From Phymatolithon calcareum (taxonomy: Eukaryota; Rhodophyta; Florideophyceae; Hapalidiales), in the NCBI GenBank assembly GCA_977006965.1, contig OZ345353.1, forward strand, positions 62,001 to 126,000: DNA of 64,000 bases, read 5' to 3'. How positions within the stretch are numbered: position 1 is the first letter of the stretch; the number at the start of each line of letters is the position of its first letter. Below, piece after piece: positions 22,338-32,370 of the stretch. The position numbers and the translations under genes were made by a program. The notes beneath the pieces were generated by a model, which saw only the letters and a program-made list of their open reading frames with translations, was not told the origin of the DNA and did not search any database.

Positions 22338-22442
22338 GTATGATAAAGCCCCGGTCTGCAGCGGACGTGTTTTCAAAGCTGCATAATTCGTAATTTAGGC
22401 AGCATCAGAAACACGTCCGCTGCAGACAAGGTGGAGTATGAT
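22338..22442. mobile_element. Hairpin element, MITE-like
   Basis: Perfect 19-bp inverted arms GTCTGCAGCGGACGTGTTT (22354-22372) and its complement (22409-22427) enclose a 36-bp loop that itself contains GCTGC/GCAGC. The structure is flanked by GTATGAT on both sides (22338-22344 and 22436-22442), which could be a 7-bp target duplication. It lies about 300 bp upstream of helicase copy A. A regulatory or transcription-ending cruciform is the alternative. Confidence 0.55.
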
Positions 22443-22595
22443 TGAGTTTGTGGCTGCTACACACTTACTATCATATTCCTTCTGTCAGCACCGCACTACT
22501 GTCAGCCAAATTATGTCCTGCGCCGCCCGCGCTGTGCTTCCACTTGTCGGAATAACATAAGCTGTTCCCCATTCCTGGAAATATTCCCTAGTCCC

Positions 22596-22603
22596 TATTT
22601 AAA
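22596..22603 (+). promoter_or_regulatory. Possible TATA box of helicase copy A
   Basis: TATTTAAA lies 147 bp upstream of the chosen ATG at 22743, a spacing like that of the other genes in the window. Confidence 0.35.
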
Positions 22604-22742
22604 CGTGTGTACAGCTGGACCGTTGCACCACCTTCGCTCCCACGTACAGTGCTCTGGAAACGCGAACGCTCGCACACTCTCACGTGACCACGCTTGCACG
22701 AAGTCAGTCTCGCACGATTGTCACCCTCCCACTCCTTGCGAC

Positions 22743-25166
22743 ATGGAGGGTGACGGGATATCGGATCTGCGTGAGGGCGATGTATCTGAGCTCTCCGCAC
22801 ACCATATTCGACCATGTGCCGCGACCGGGACGTTCATTTGTTCGAAACCGGTGACATGCGGGTCTGAGATTGCGTGCAATAAGAAGTCGTTCTTGCAGCA
22901 TCTCAAGCGATGCGGACATAATCTCACAACCGCCGAATCGATGGATTTATGGAGCTGTGCTTTGCGGAGCTCGTCTGCATTCAGTATGCCACACCCGCAT
23001 CGTGAAGCGTACCGTCAGGTTGGTGCAAATCACGGGCAGCTTCCGCCGATTGATGGTTTGCCTGTTGTCACGGCTGTCAAGTGTCCCCATTGCGACCTTC
23101 TCGCCGAAGCCGCCCATACGATTCGTAAGCACAGCAAAGAAGCTCACAGCATATCTATTCCTAGATCGACCATCCGAAAATTGGTGCAAGAGCCTTGTCA
23201 GTCTTTATCGAAGAAGAAAGCTTCGAAGAGATTGTTTCAAGTGTTGACAAGGACAGCAAGTGCAGAGCCCACAGCGTTCCCAGCAAGAGTGATGGAAGGT
23301 GTTGCAAGCTATGACCCTGGTCAGGTTCCTCAGTCGCATATTCGCGCCGTGAGCGATCGCGAAAAAAGCAGTTTTGTCAGCCTCGCGCATTGTCAAGAGC
23401 GGCTCGACAGCCATGGTCTTGGAATGGAAGAGGCTTGGTCACTTCTCCGGTTTCCGACGACAGGAGAAGATTGCCGAATTATATCAGTGGCAAACCATGT
23501 GACCAATGCAGTAGAAGACCTCTTTGTGGATGCTCGAGATCTACACCACAGTGTCGACAGCTTTCACTCCACCCTTCTGACCATTTCTGTGAGTGGTACT
23601 CTGCAGAAGAAAAAGAAATTTCGATTTCTCCGGAATGACAGGACTGGAGATCGCTCCTTCCAGCGGTACGCCAGAAGTGTACGCTCAGTACTTGTTATGG
23701 CTTGCCGTGTGTTCTTGAACCGGTTGAAGTATCCCGGAATAGTCATGTCAGAGGAGCAATGCATGGCTGCGGAGGAACTGCTACGCGTTTGCGTGCCTGA
23801 CGCAGACAGAGAAGATGTGAAGGAAAAGGTACACCGATTGATCTGCTCCATTCTGTTTTAGGAGAGCAGTATTTCTCGAGGATCGACTATTCTATTCGCA
23901 TCTTCAGTTGTCGCATGTCTACGTGTTGCTGGCGAGAGTGCGGATAAGTTGTTCTTTAAGCAGGGAACGCAGGTCTCTCCAGATCTTTCGGCTATTGCGT
24001 ATGCAGCGTCAAGCTGTGCTCCTCTGGAAATTCGAAAGTACTCGGACGGAGAGAACGCAGAAGAGGTGGAAAAGGAGATGGATAGAGTTATGGAACAGAA
24101 GTCGAAAGCGGGAATATCTTTATTCGTGGACTTGCGTTCAATATGCTCTTCGCTGCGAGAGGAAGAGGTCACGGAGAATTTATATATGCCGTGCCGCGAT
24201 CGGCAGCATCTGTACTGTGGAACTCTTCGAGGAGTTGAGCTAAGTGCAGGTGAAGTTGGAGTAATCGTGATGAAGATGCAGAAAGATCTGCGGAAGACGA
24301 TCTTTGAGGTTCTTTTACAATCCAAGCGGCTTCCCGATTGTTTTCAAATGTCCTGCGGCAAGATGGTGGATGATATGAATAAAGCCACGCCGTGTTACTG
24401 GGCTTTAGCAGATTTGCGAAATGCTCGTTTTCTCGGAGAAAGCACTATGTGGGTTCAGATGAATGTACTGCCAGAGATTGCAGCTTGTGATCTCGGGGTA
24501 TGGTGTGAGTCGGCAACGGACCTTTTGCCTCTCTTCCTGGCTACTATGCACTTGTCGGGTGGAGCACCGAGCCGCGGGACGGAACTTGGGAGCATGTCGC
24601 TGCGCAATACGCACAGTCGCAAGCGCGGATTCTTTTTTGGTGCGGAGGAAGTCATGATTATTCCGACGTTTAACAAGACTAGAGGGATTCATGGAGGTCG
24701 GACGAAGTTCATCTCGCGGCACTTGGACATAGAGACTTCATTTCTGTTGAAGGCGTTCTTCTTGCTGGTGCATCCGATTGTCGTTGTACATGCTTAGGTG
24801 GAAGAAGAATCTGTACCTGTCCCAGATGGAATCGAGGGCGAGCTGTTGCTTCGAAAGCGATCATTGGTTCGAGTTAGTATATGTCTCGGGAAGGTGGAGC
24901 CTGGAGACGTCGCCCGGACGATTAGTTGTGTATTCGCTCGAAACAATCTTCCATTCACATTCTCATTGTACCGACATTGGCAACGAGGGTATGCGAATGA
25001 GCGAGGGCCCAAGTCGCACATGCGGCGATGCTACGGTTTTGAGGACGATGAGATTGGAGATGAGGAGGAGGAAGGTGGGGAGTCGTTGCACGCAGGAAAC
25101 TTGCAAGCCGGTCACTCGGTGCGTACTGCTCGGATGAGCTACGCGCAGGCAGCACCGCATGGATAA
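22743..25166 (+). pseudogene. N-terminal half of telomere-linked-helicase-like gene, copy A
   Basis: One phase is open from ATG 22743 to 25166 apart from two TAG codons, at 23859-23861 and 24795-24797. Conceptual order: a C-x-x-C...H...H finger after L-P-P-I-D-G-L-P-V (around 23044-23140), of the type seen in fungal OrsD/DUF3505-like proteins. Next comes a helical middle region. Then G-G-A-P-x-R-G-T-E-L (about 24558-24587) with R-N-T and I-S-R-H-L-D, the block that precedes the helicase in fungal telomere-linked RecQ-like proteins. At the second TAG copy B has a Gly codon, so that stop is a mutation. The frame ends at TAA 25164. The 5' GTG-initiated extension to 22605 was rejected in favour of the ATG. 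Confidence 0.7.
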
Positions 25167-27762
25167 GTGTCTGCCGCAGCAGTGGAGGAGATGATTGAGC
25201 TGATTCGGCTGGCGTCGTACGAGTGGCAAGAAGACCTTAAATTGTTGAAGAGGGAAGAAGCATGCAATGGAAAGCATGGTGGAAGCGTTGGACGGTCTGG
25301 GTCGATCGGAGAGTCTGGATGCAAGACGGTTATAAGCGGCAATGAAGGGTTGACTCAACCGTGATGGCAGGACGATCAGACTCTATAGCTGGTCTTGTTC
25401 TACAAAGACTCGAATCTCAAAGCAGTACTCCGCAACGAGTTCTAAATGTGTCTCGACGACTTAATTTCGACGAGCCGTCATCAAGTGCCGAACATATAGA
25501 GGTGGAACAGACAAGTGAGCGGCATGGATTTGACTCACTTCAAGCTCTTCGAAAGGTGACGAGGAATCCGGAAGCAGAGTTTCGCTCGGATGAACAGCGA
25601 AAGGCCATAGAGGTGATTTCTGAGAGACGGAATGATGTGGCGGTGGTGCTTGCGACTGGATGCGGGAAGACAGCTGTCGTCATTGGGCCAGTATTGTACG
25701 AGGCAGGGGTAACGCTGTGGTTATGTCCTCTGCGAGCACTTCGGGATGAAACATCGGAGCGTCTGAAGAACGCAGGCATTACAGCGCACTGCTCGGAATC
25801 GTATGAAGAGGAGGTTGGCGGACTGGGGAAAGTTCTTCTCGTTGCACCGAATGGGATTGGATTACCGGCTCTGAGCGGGATAGTGAGACGGTTGAATGAA
25901 CAAGGCCACCTGAATCGTATTGTCATCGACGAGGCTAACATTCCTCTTTTTTCACGCGAGTATCGCCAGTGCATGGTGCGCCTGCGGACGCTGGGAGAAG
26001 TGGGATTGAAAGTGCAACGGTATTGATGACAGTCACTGCTCCAGATGCTATGCTTCGTCGGATTGCTTTCATTTGTGGGAAAGCTCCTAACCATGTTTCA
26101 GGCTGTGGACAAGTAAGGACTACCCGCAAATTGAAATTACAGCGTGCCACAGGAGAGGGGAGTAACTTTCCCCCTCGAGGTCCCGAAGGAGACCAGAGGT
26201 CGGTTTTTGTAGTCCACTGAGTCGTGTCACACCAACAAGATAAGAAAACCCCTTCAGGACAGAATCTAGCCAAAACCACTTGGCATTAGGAAAGTTACCC
26301 CGAGCGTCAGCAGATGCGTTGGTAACTTTTAAATAAAAATCTACCTTTCTTCTTCTTCTCTTTTATTTGTGGGATTGAAAGAGACGGTCTGGAAGTAATT
26401 CGCGAGGACCCATGTCGACCGAATCTTGTTGTGAATGTTCAGCATCTGCAGGACAGCAAGATGCGTACGCTGGAGCAGCGTGTTACTACTGAAGTGCGAG
26501 TTTCAGCTCGGCAAGCGGCCTGTCGAGAAGGTCGGAATGATTTCGGAGCCAAGTGCTTCGTTGTTTGCCTCACGATTGCAGACGTGTGTCTATTTACGAG
26601 CTCGCTGAAAACGCAACGATTTCAGCATGTATCCGTGCTTATGTATCACAGCAAGATGAAGAAGGAGGATCGACAGAAGTCTGCAATGTCGTGGAAGCTA
26701 GCCAAGAAGGATGAGCTAACGGTTATGGTGGCGACGGATGGATTCTCAACGGGGACAGAAGCTCCCGACGTGCGCAGCGTTATCATTGCTGGTGGAGCAA
26801 GGTCCTTGGTGGAGATGTGGCAGGCATGCGGACATGGAGGTCGAGACGGGAAGCAGGCATTTGTTAACATTCTGTACCATAGAGGTCATCTAACTCGTGC
26901 CTCAGCCGGGAACATCACTGGTTACACAGAAGGTGCTGGAGATTTTCAAAAGTGGGCAGATAACCGGTCAAGGTGCAGGCGAGTGGGCATTGAGGAAACA
27001 ATGCAGGGATTGAAAGAGTACCCTACATGCAGGGAGCGGGGGATGGGCACTGAGCATTGCGACATATGCAGGCCTGCAGGGGTTGGGTTTGAGCGGTTAG
27101 GGGTTGGAGGCAGAGGTGTGTCTGTGTCCGGCAGCAAGCGTCCGTCCGACTCTGAGTTGAAGCGGTCCCGGAAAAAACAAGTTGTGGCACATCGTGAATG
27201 CGAAGCACAGGCGAATCGAATGAGGCATTGGGGACAGCAATTGTCAATGTATTGTGTGGCCTGCTTATTCGCGGCGTGTACGTCGAGTTTTTATAAGTCT
27301 TGTCCCGGAGAATATGCGGCAAGTATGCGAAGGAATGTAGAGAGGTGCAATCTGTCATCGTGTCGTAATATCAGGTTCGTCTGTGCGCGATGCTTGCAGT
27401 CCGGTCATCGAGCAAGAGAATGCATGGTACTTCCGTCTGTGGAAATGACGGGAAAGATGCGGTGTCGTCGGTGCTTTATCGAAGGGGTGGAAAGACGAAA
27501 CATTCACTGGTCTAGTGAGTTTGGGAGAGCATCTGCATGTCCATATGAAGCTTGCACAAAGCTGTTGATGCTGTGTTATGGAAATCCAGGCACTTGGTCA
27601 AGTCTTCTGCAGATTGTGCCTGAGGAGAGAAAGAAGAGCATTCAAAATGCGACGGAATTTGCAGACTGGCTTGTGAACGATAATGTTGAGGATCATGTAG
27701 GAATTTTCGAAGCCATGGAATGGGCGCACAAGTATTTGAATCTGAAGTACTTTGATATTTGA
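25167..27762 (+). pseudogene. RecQ-like helicase half with zinc-rich tail, copy A
   Basis: RecQ-like DNA helicase, broken. It includes F-R-S-D-E-Q (motif 0), T-G-C-G-K-T (Walker A), D-E-A-N in place of the D-E-A-H of copy B, and Q-A-C-G-H-G-G-R-D in motif VI, where copy B has G-R-G-G-R-D. The loss of the DEAH His and the motif VI Arg would damage ATP hydrolysis. Breaks: a TGA and phase change near 25362, a one-base loss at about 26020 (CGGTATTG where copy B has CGGGTACTG), and the insertion at 26081-26364. The last frame, from 26365 to the stop at 27762, holds the RecQ zinc-binding cysteines (C-R-R...C...C-D-I-C). A Cys-rich tail follows with a perfect CCHC knuckle C-A-R-C-L-Q-S-G-H-R-A-R-E-C and another C-R-R-C. 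Confidence 0.8.
26081..26364 (+). mobile_element. SINE-like insertion, copy 2 (284 bp), inside the helicase
   Basis: Flanked by a perfect 10-bp target duplication ATTTGTGGGA (26071-26080 and 26365-26374), which splits the helicase between I-C-G and I-E-R-D. Copy B shows the uninterrupted sequence at the matching place. The 3' half and the CTT-rich tail are shared with the insertion at 3646-4078. The 5' ends of the two copies differ. Noncoding. Confidence 0.85.
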
Positions 27763-28019
27763 GTAATGTCGGAAGGAGAAGTCGGGGACGACTAAGCTTT
27801 GTTCTGGAATAGATATGTGTAGAAATGTTTTCGATTGTACATGATTGTGGAGTAAAAATGTTTGTTTTGTTTTTGGAGGGGAGCTCAAGAGAGGGTAGGT
27901 GCTGTGAAAAGCTTCTCCACGTCTTTGATATTGGCTATGATAGAGACCTATACTGTTTCCGGGTGGGGGGAATGGCGCTAAGTCTGAGAAATAATTGAAA
28001 AATAGAATTAGTCGGGGGA

Positions 28020-29243
28020 ATGGCGCCGAAATTATATGCGTTTGCGGGCCGTACGGGCATGAAGCAAGGAAACCAACTGTCTCCGATAATTTCGGCTATT
28101 CTCTATGCAGGGTCATGCTGTGCTCTGCTAGAGATTCGAAAGTACTCGGAAGAAGCGATGACAGCCGAGGTGGAAGAGACTGTGGAAAGGGTGCTGGGAC
28201 CGGAGGCCAAGGCCGGAATATCCGTTTTTGTTGACTTGCGGTCGATATGCGCCACCGTGCGAGCGGAAGAGGTTGTTGAGAACTGGTACAGGAAGTGTCC
28301 CACTCACGAACACTGTGGAATGGTTCGGGGAATTGAGCTAAGTGGAGTCAAGCTTGGAGCCGCTGTCCTTAATATGCAAGCAGATCTACGGAAGAAGATC
28401 TTTGAGGTTTTGCTGAAATCGAAGGCGCTTCCTAATGATTTTCGAGTATCTTGTGACAGGATGGTGGATGATGTGGAGAAAAAGACGCCGGGGTACTTGG
28501 CTCTAGCAGACGTGCGAAATGCAGCATTTGTCGGGCAATGCACTACATGGATGCAGTTGAATGTTGTGGCAGATATAGCGGATTGTGACCTCGGGGCATG
28601 GTGCCAGGCTGCAAAAGACCTCGTGCCACTCTTGCTGTGCACTGTTCATTTGTCCGGTGGAGCGCCAGGCCGCGGAACCGAGCTTGGGAGCATGTCGCTG
28701 CACAATACACACAGTAAGAAGCGCGCATTCGTTTTTGTTGTGCACGACATCCTGATTATTCCGACGTTTCACAAGATGCGAGCAATACTTCGAGATGCAA
28801 TGAGCTTTATTTCGCGGCACCTGGACAAGGAGACTTCGTGTCTATTTAAAGCGTTTTTCTTGTTGGTGCATCCAGTTATCGTTGCACATGCGGGAATAAA
28901 AGACGAGTCAGTACCCGTACCGGTCGGTTTGGAAGTGAAGCAGCGGCTCCGGAAGCGATCACTGGTTCGAGACAGTGTTTGTTTAGGGACGATGGAGGCT
29001 GAGGACGTGGCCCGCGAGATAGGGCGTGTGTTTGCTCAATACGAAATTGAATTCACATTCTCTTTGTACCGGCATTGGCAAAGAGGTTATGCGAAGGAGC
29101 GAGGAGAAAAGTCAGCGACGGGGCGATGCTACCGGATGGGGACCGGTGAGGATGAGTTTGAAGACGACGAGACTTTGGACGGGACATTCGAAGCTAGCAT
29201 ATTGCAAGCCGGACATTCGATGCGTACGGCGCGATTAAGCTAA
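28020..29243 (+). pseudogene. N-terminal half of helicase gene, copy B, 5'-truncated
   Basis: This 407-residue frame starts at an ATG just after an in-phase stop (27996). It matches copy A from K-Q-G-N-Q-L-S-P / K-Q-G-T-Q-V-S-P onward, so the finger-containing N-terminus is missing. It contains A-D-V-R-N-A, G-G-A-P-G-R-G-T-E-L, R-H-L-D and the Y-R-H-W-Q-R-G-Y block shared with copy A. It ends at TAA 29241-29243, within 30 bp of the corresponding stop in copy A. The next frame continues in the same phase, so either the two halves were once one protein or they are separate adjacent cistrons. A translated product is possible because no internal stop is present. Confidence 0.6.
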
Positions 29244-29294
29244 GCGCAGACGGGCCGGCTAGGAGAGCTGTCCGCTGGAGCTACTGAGGAAAAG

Positions 29295-30956
29295 ATGGAC
29301 TTGTTTCGCCAGGCATCGTACGAGTGGCACCAAGACCTTGGACTGCGGAAGATGGAGGATGGAACTGCGGAGGTGTGCAATGGACAGTTCTGCGTACCGA
29401 TTGGAGGGCCGGAGGTGTCGAATGGCCAGTCCGGGTGTCAGACGATCGCAAGTGGAAATGAACCCATGAGCGCGGCAGTGATGAGGAGTATGTCGGAGTC
29501 TATAGCGAACCTTGTTCTCCAGCGACTCGGGTCTCAGAGCATTACCCCTCAAAGTGTGTGTCGTCGACTTGATTTCGAGGAAGAGCCGTCAGAAACTGTG
29601 CAATATGGCGTGAGCATGGAGCCGACAGGGATTTCATCCGGACGAAGGCATGGATTCGAAGCTCTTCAAGCACTTCGAAAGGTGACGAGGGATCCGCAAG
29701 CCGAATTTCGGTCGGACGAGCAGCGAAAGGCCATGGAGGCGATTGCTGAGAATCGGAGTGATGTTGCCGTTATCCTGTCGACTGGATGCGGGAAGACGGC
29801 AGTTGTGATGGGACCGATTGTGTACGAGCACGGGGTAACGGTGTGGGTATGTCCTCTTAGAGCGCTTCGGCAGGAAACGAAGGAACGCTTGCAGCGTGCC
29901 GGTATTACAGCGCATTGTTCGGAGTCGTATGCGGACGAAGTGCATGGATTTGGAAATGTACTTCTCGTTGCACCGGAGGAGATTGGACTATCGGAGTTGA
30001 GTGGAGTTTTAAATCGTATGAGTCAAGCAGGCAAGTTGAACCGTATTGTCATTGACGAGGCGCACATACCTCTGTTTTCACGTGAATACCGGGAGTGCAT
30101 GGTGCGATTGCAGACGGTGGGAGCGGTGGGATGGAAAGGACAGCGGGTACTGCTAACGGCGACTGCTCCAGAGACGATGCTTTTGCGCATTGCACGTATT
30201 TGTGGAGTCGAACGAGATGGTCTGGAAGTTATCCGAGGTGACCCTTGTCGACCGAATCTTGTAATTAATGTTCTGGATCTCGAAGGCAGCAAGATGGACA
30301 CGCTGAAGAAGGGAATTGTGATTCAAGTCCGCCTTGCGTCTGCAAGAGCTCGACGAGCGGCATTGATAGAGAAGCGCAAAAAATTCGGAGCCAAGTGTTT
30401 GATTGTGTGCCTAACGATAGCGGACGTGCATCTCGTTGTGGAAACGTTGAAGAGGCAAAAGTATAAGCACGTAAATGTGCTGACGTACCACAGCAAGATG
30501 AACACGGAGCATCGGAATGAATCACAGTCGATGTGGAAGCTAGCCAAGCCGGACAAGCTTACTGTTATGCTGGCGACGGATGGATTCTCTACTGGTACAG
30601 ATGCGCCTGACGTCCGCAGCGTTATTATTGCGGGAGGGTCAAGATCATTGATCGAGTTGTGGCAAGCGTGCGGTCGTGGAGGTCGAGATGGGAAGGCGGC
30701 ATATGTTACCGTTCTGTTCCATGGTGGTCATTTAACTCGAGAGTCAGCAGGGAACGTGACAGAGCCAATTAAAGGAGCAGGAAACTTTGAAGAGTGGGCC
30801 AGGAACAGGTCACGGTGCAGGCGAGTTGGCATCGAGGAAACAATGGAAGGATTGGAACAGTACCCTACATGCATGGAGCGGGGGAACGGGACTGAAGCTT
30901 GCGACGTGTGCAGGCAAAGAGCGGGCGAATCAAGAGAACGAGCGCTGGGATGCTGA
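29295..30956 (+). CDS. RecQ-like DNA helicase, telomere-linked-helicase type, copy B
   Basis: Intact 553-residue frame for an ATP-dependent 3'-5' DNA helicase of the RecQ superfamily 2 group, expected to act in the nucleus. Motifs: motif 0 F-R-S-D-E-Q (138-143), Walker A S-T-G-C-G-K-T (162-168), D-E-A-H (254-257), T-A-T-A-P (288-292), motif V T-D-G-F-S-T-G-T-D-A-P (428-438), and motif VI Q-A-C-G-R-G-G-R-D-G (457-466). The RecQ zinc-binding site has Cys 508, 526, 536 and 539. Residues 1-120 are low-complexity and specific to this family. It is in phase with the upstream frame that ends at 29243 and with the Cys-rich frame after its TGA (30954-30956), so a full-length ancestor probably spanned all three. 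The ATG at 29295 is the first after the stop. It is the best preserved helicase here, and expression is unproven. Confidence 0.75.
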   Translation: MDLFRQASYEWHQDLGLRKMEDGTAEVCNGQFCVPIGGPEVSNGQSGCQTIASGNEPMSAAVMRSMSESIANLVLQRLGSQSITPQSVCRRLDFEEEPSETVQYGVSMEPTGISSGRRHGFEALQALRKVTRDPQAEFRSDEQRKAMEAIAENRSDVAVILSTGCGKTAVVMGPIVYEHGVTVWVCPLRALRQETKERLQRAGITAHCSESYADEVHGFGNVLLVAPEEIGLSELSGVLNRMSQAGKLNRIVIDEAHIPLFSREYRECMVRLQTVGAVGWKGQRVLLTATAPETMLLRIARICGVERDGLEVIRGDPCRPNLVINVLDLEGSKMDTLKKGIVIQVRLASARARRAALIEKRKKFGAKCLIVCLTIADVHLVVETLKRQKYKHVNVLTYHSKMNTEHRNESQSMWKLAKPDKLTVMLATDGFSTGTDAPDVRSVIIAGGSRSLIELWQACGRGGRDGKAAYVTVLFHGGHLTRESAGNVTEPIKGAGNFEEWARNRSRCRRVGIEETMEGLEQYPTCMERGNGTEACDVCRQRAGESRERALGC

Positions 30957-31418
30957 TCTGTGACCGTCTGTGGAAGCAAGCGTCCGTCGGAGACTGAGCT
31001 GGAGCGTGCTCATAAGAAGCGAGCACTGGCACAGCGTGAGTCGGAGGAGCAGACTATTCGAATGAGGAAGTGGGGTAAGGAACTGTCAAAGTATTGTGCG
31101 GCGTGCCTCTTCGACGCTTGCACCTCTAGAGACTATATGTTTCATCCGAAAGAATATGCGAAGCTTGTGCGCGGGAATATGCAGATGTGTAATTTGGCAT
31201 CTTGCCGTCAAATCAAGTTGGTATGCGTGCGGTGTTTGCAGCCGGAGCATCGTGTTAAGGACTGCAAAGTACTACCATCTGTTCAAGGGACAGGAAAGAC
31301 ACGTTGCCGTCGATGCTTTATTGAAGGGGTGAATGGGCGGAATATTCACTGGCCTAGTGAATTTGGGAGAGCATTAGCATGTCCCTGCTCCAATTATGAA
31401 AAGGCGGAATTTGGATAG
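30957..31418 (+). pseudogene. Zinc-rich C-terminal tail of helicase copy B, truncated
   Basis: Same phase as the helicase after its TGA. It keeps C-A-A-C, the CCHC knuckle C-V-R-C-L-Q-P-E-H-R-V-K-D-C and C-R-R-C, all aligned with copy A. The match to copy A ends near 31380 (A-C-P), where copy A continues for about 70 more residues. Unrelated G-rich DNA follows. Knuckles of this type bind single-stranded nucleic acid in other proteins, and the role here is inferred. Confidence 0.65.
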
Positions 31419-31475
31419 GAAATAGGGCTAGGAATACGGTTGGGTTAGGGCATAGGGCTGGGTCATTGCTTTTGA
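31415..31475 (+). repeat. G-rich degenerate TAGGG-like run
   Basis: Directly after the break in copy B, TAGGGC, TTGGG, TTAGGGC and TAGGGC follow one another irregularly (ATAGGGCTAGG, GGTTGGGTTAGGGCATAGGG). This could be decayed telomere-type repeat or simply G-rich sequence. Confidence 0.3.
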
Positions 31476-31956
31476 AGACACTTGGCGCTTCACCATTGGC
31501 CTGCCGAGATGGATGGGAAGTGCATGGATTAGAGCATGTTCACGACGCAAGTGCCGAGATCTGATGACAGAATCGAACTCTCGTGACAATTTTACGTCGG
31601 ACAGCGGCGCGATCAGCGGCGCGAAGTCACAATTGATGTCTCAACTGTGCTGCTCGGTACAGGTGTAATGCATGGCGATAATCGTGTCATTTCTGTGTCT
31701 GAATGAAAGAATCATGATACGTTATGCTTAGTGAATATTATGTGCAGAGTGTGAGGAAGGCCGTAAAGTTGCAGTATGTTGAAATGAAGGGCACAGAACG
31801 GGTGGAGCAGTTTCGGGTGAGATTGGAGAGGGATTCGGGAAAAATAGAAAGTTGCTGTGAGAGTGGGCGGAGTAGTTGGAGAGGGGTGGGAGAGGGCGTA
31901 GAAGGAGTATGAGGGTAACTTTTTAAAAATGAGGAATATTTTGCGGATGGAGGGTG
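31476..31956. other. G-rich spacer, no gene
   Basis: Purine-rich on the plus strand toward the array. No frame longer than 62 codons and no family match. Confidence 0.4.
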
Positions 31957-32005
31957 GACTAAGGCTTCGCCTTAGTCTTCGTGAGGGGGGCTCCGCCCCC
32001 CTCAC
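31957..32005 (+). other. Perfect double hairpin
   Basis: Two adjacent perfect stem-loops: GACTAAGGC (31957-31965) with loop TTC and its complement to 31977, then GTGAGGGGGGC (31981-31991) with loop TCC and its complement to 32005. The pairing is exact over 9 and 11 bp. Such paired GC hairpins are known as mobile or regulatory elements in some algal and fungal organelle genomes. Here they lie about 90 bp before the tandem array. Confidence 0.75.
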
Positions 32006-32370
32006 ACTCCCCCCGGGAAAGTGGATTATAGGAGTGGTGCGGTGTTCCAGGGTTGTGCAAGTTGTTAGAGCAGGTGGTGGAAGGTGCTGGACAAGCCTGA
32101 GAAGGGCGTAAAAAGGACGTTTACAAAAAAATTGCCTCCGGCCGGCAGGGCCTCAAAACATTATATTTTTAATGTTTAATGTTTTCACACATGTTTTCGC
32201 AACTGCTTTTCTTCAGAATTCTCAAAAAAAGTGCCACACCTTTCTGTCCCATGCTCACTTCAACCAGGTCCATGTGCAAACTGTAGAAGCGCTAAGAACC
32301 CCTCACTCGCCATTCCATTCCTTTACGAGAAGGTAACACACCACAGTTGTTGCGCTTGCTCAATAAGACT

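Noticed and set aside
22605-22742. GTG-initiated upstream extension of helicase copy A
   Set aside because: Starts within a few bases of the TATA-like box and reads as non-protein-like sequence. The ATG at 22743 is preferred.
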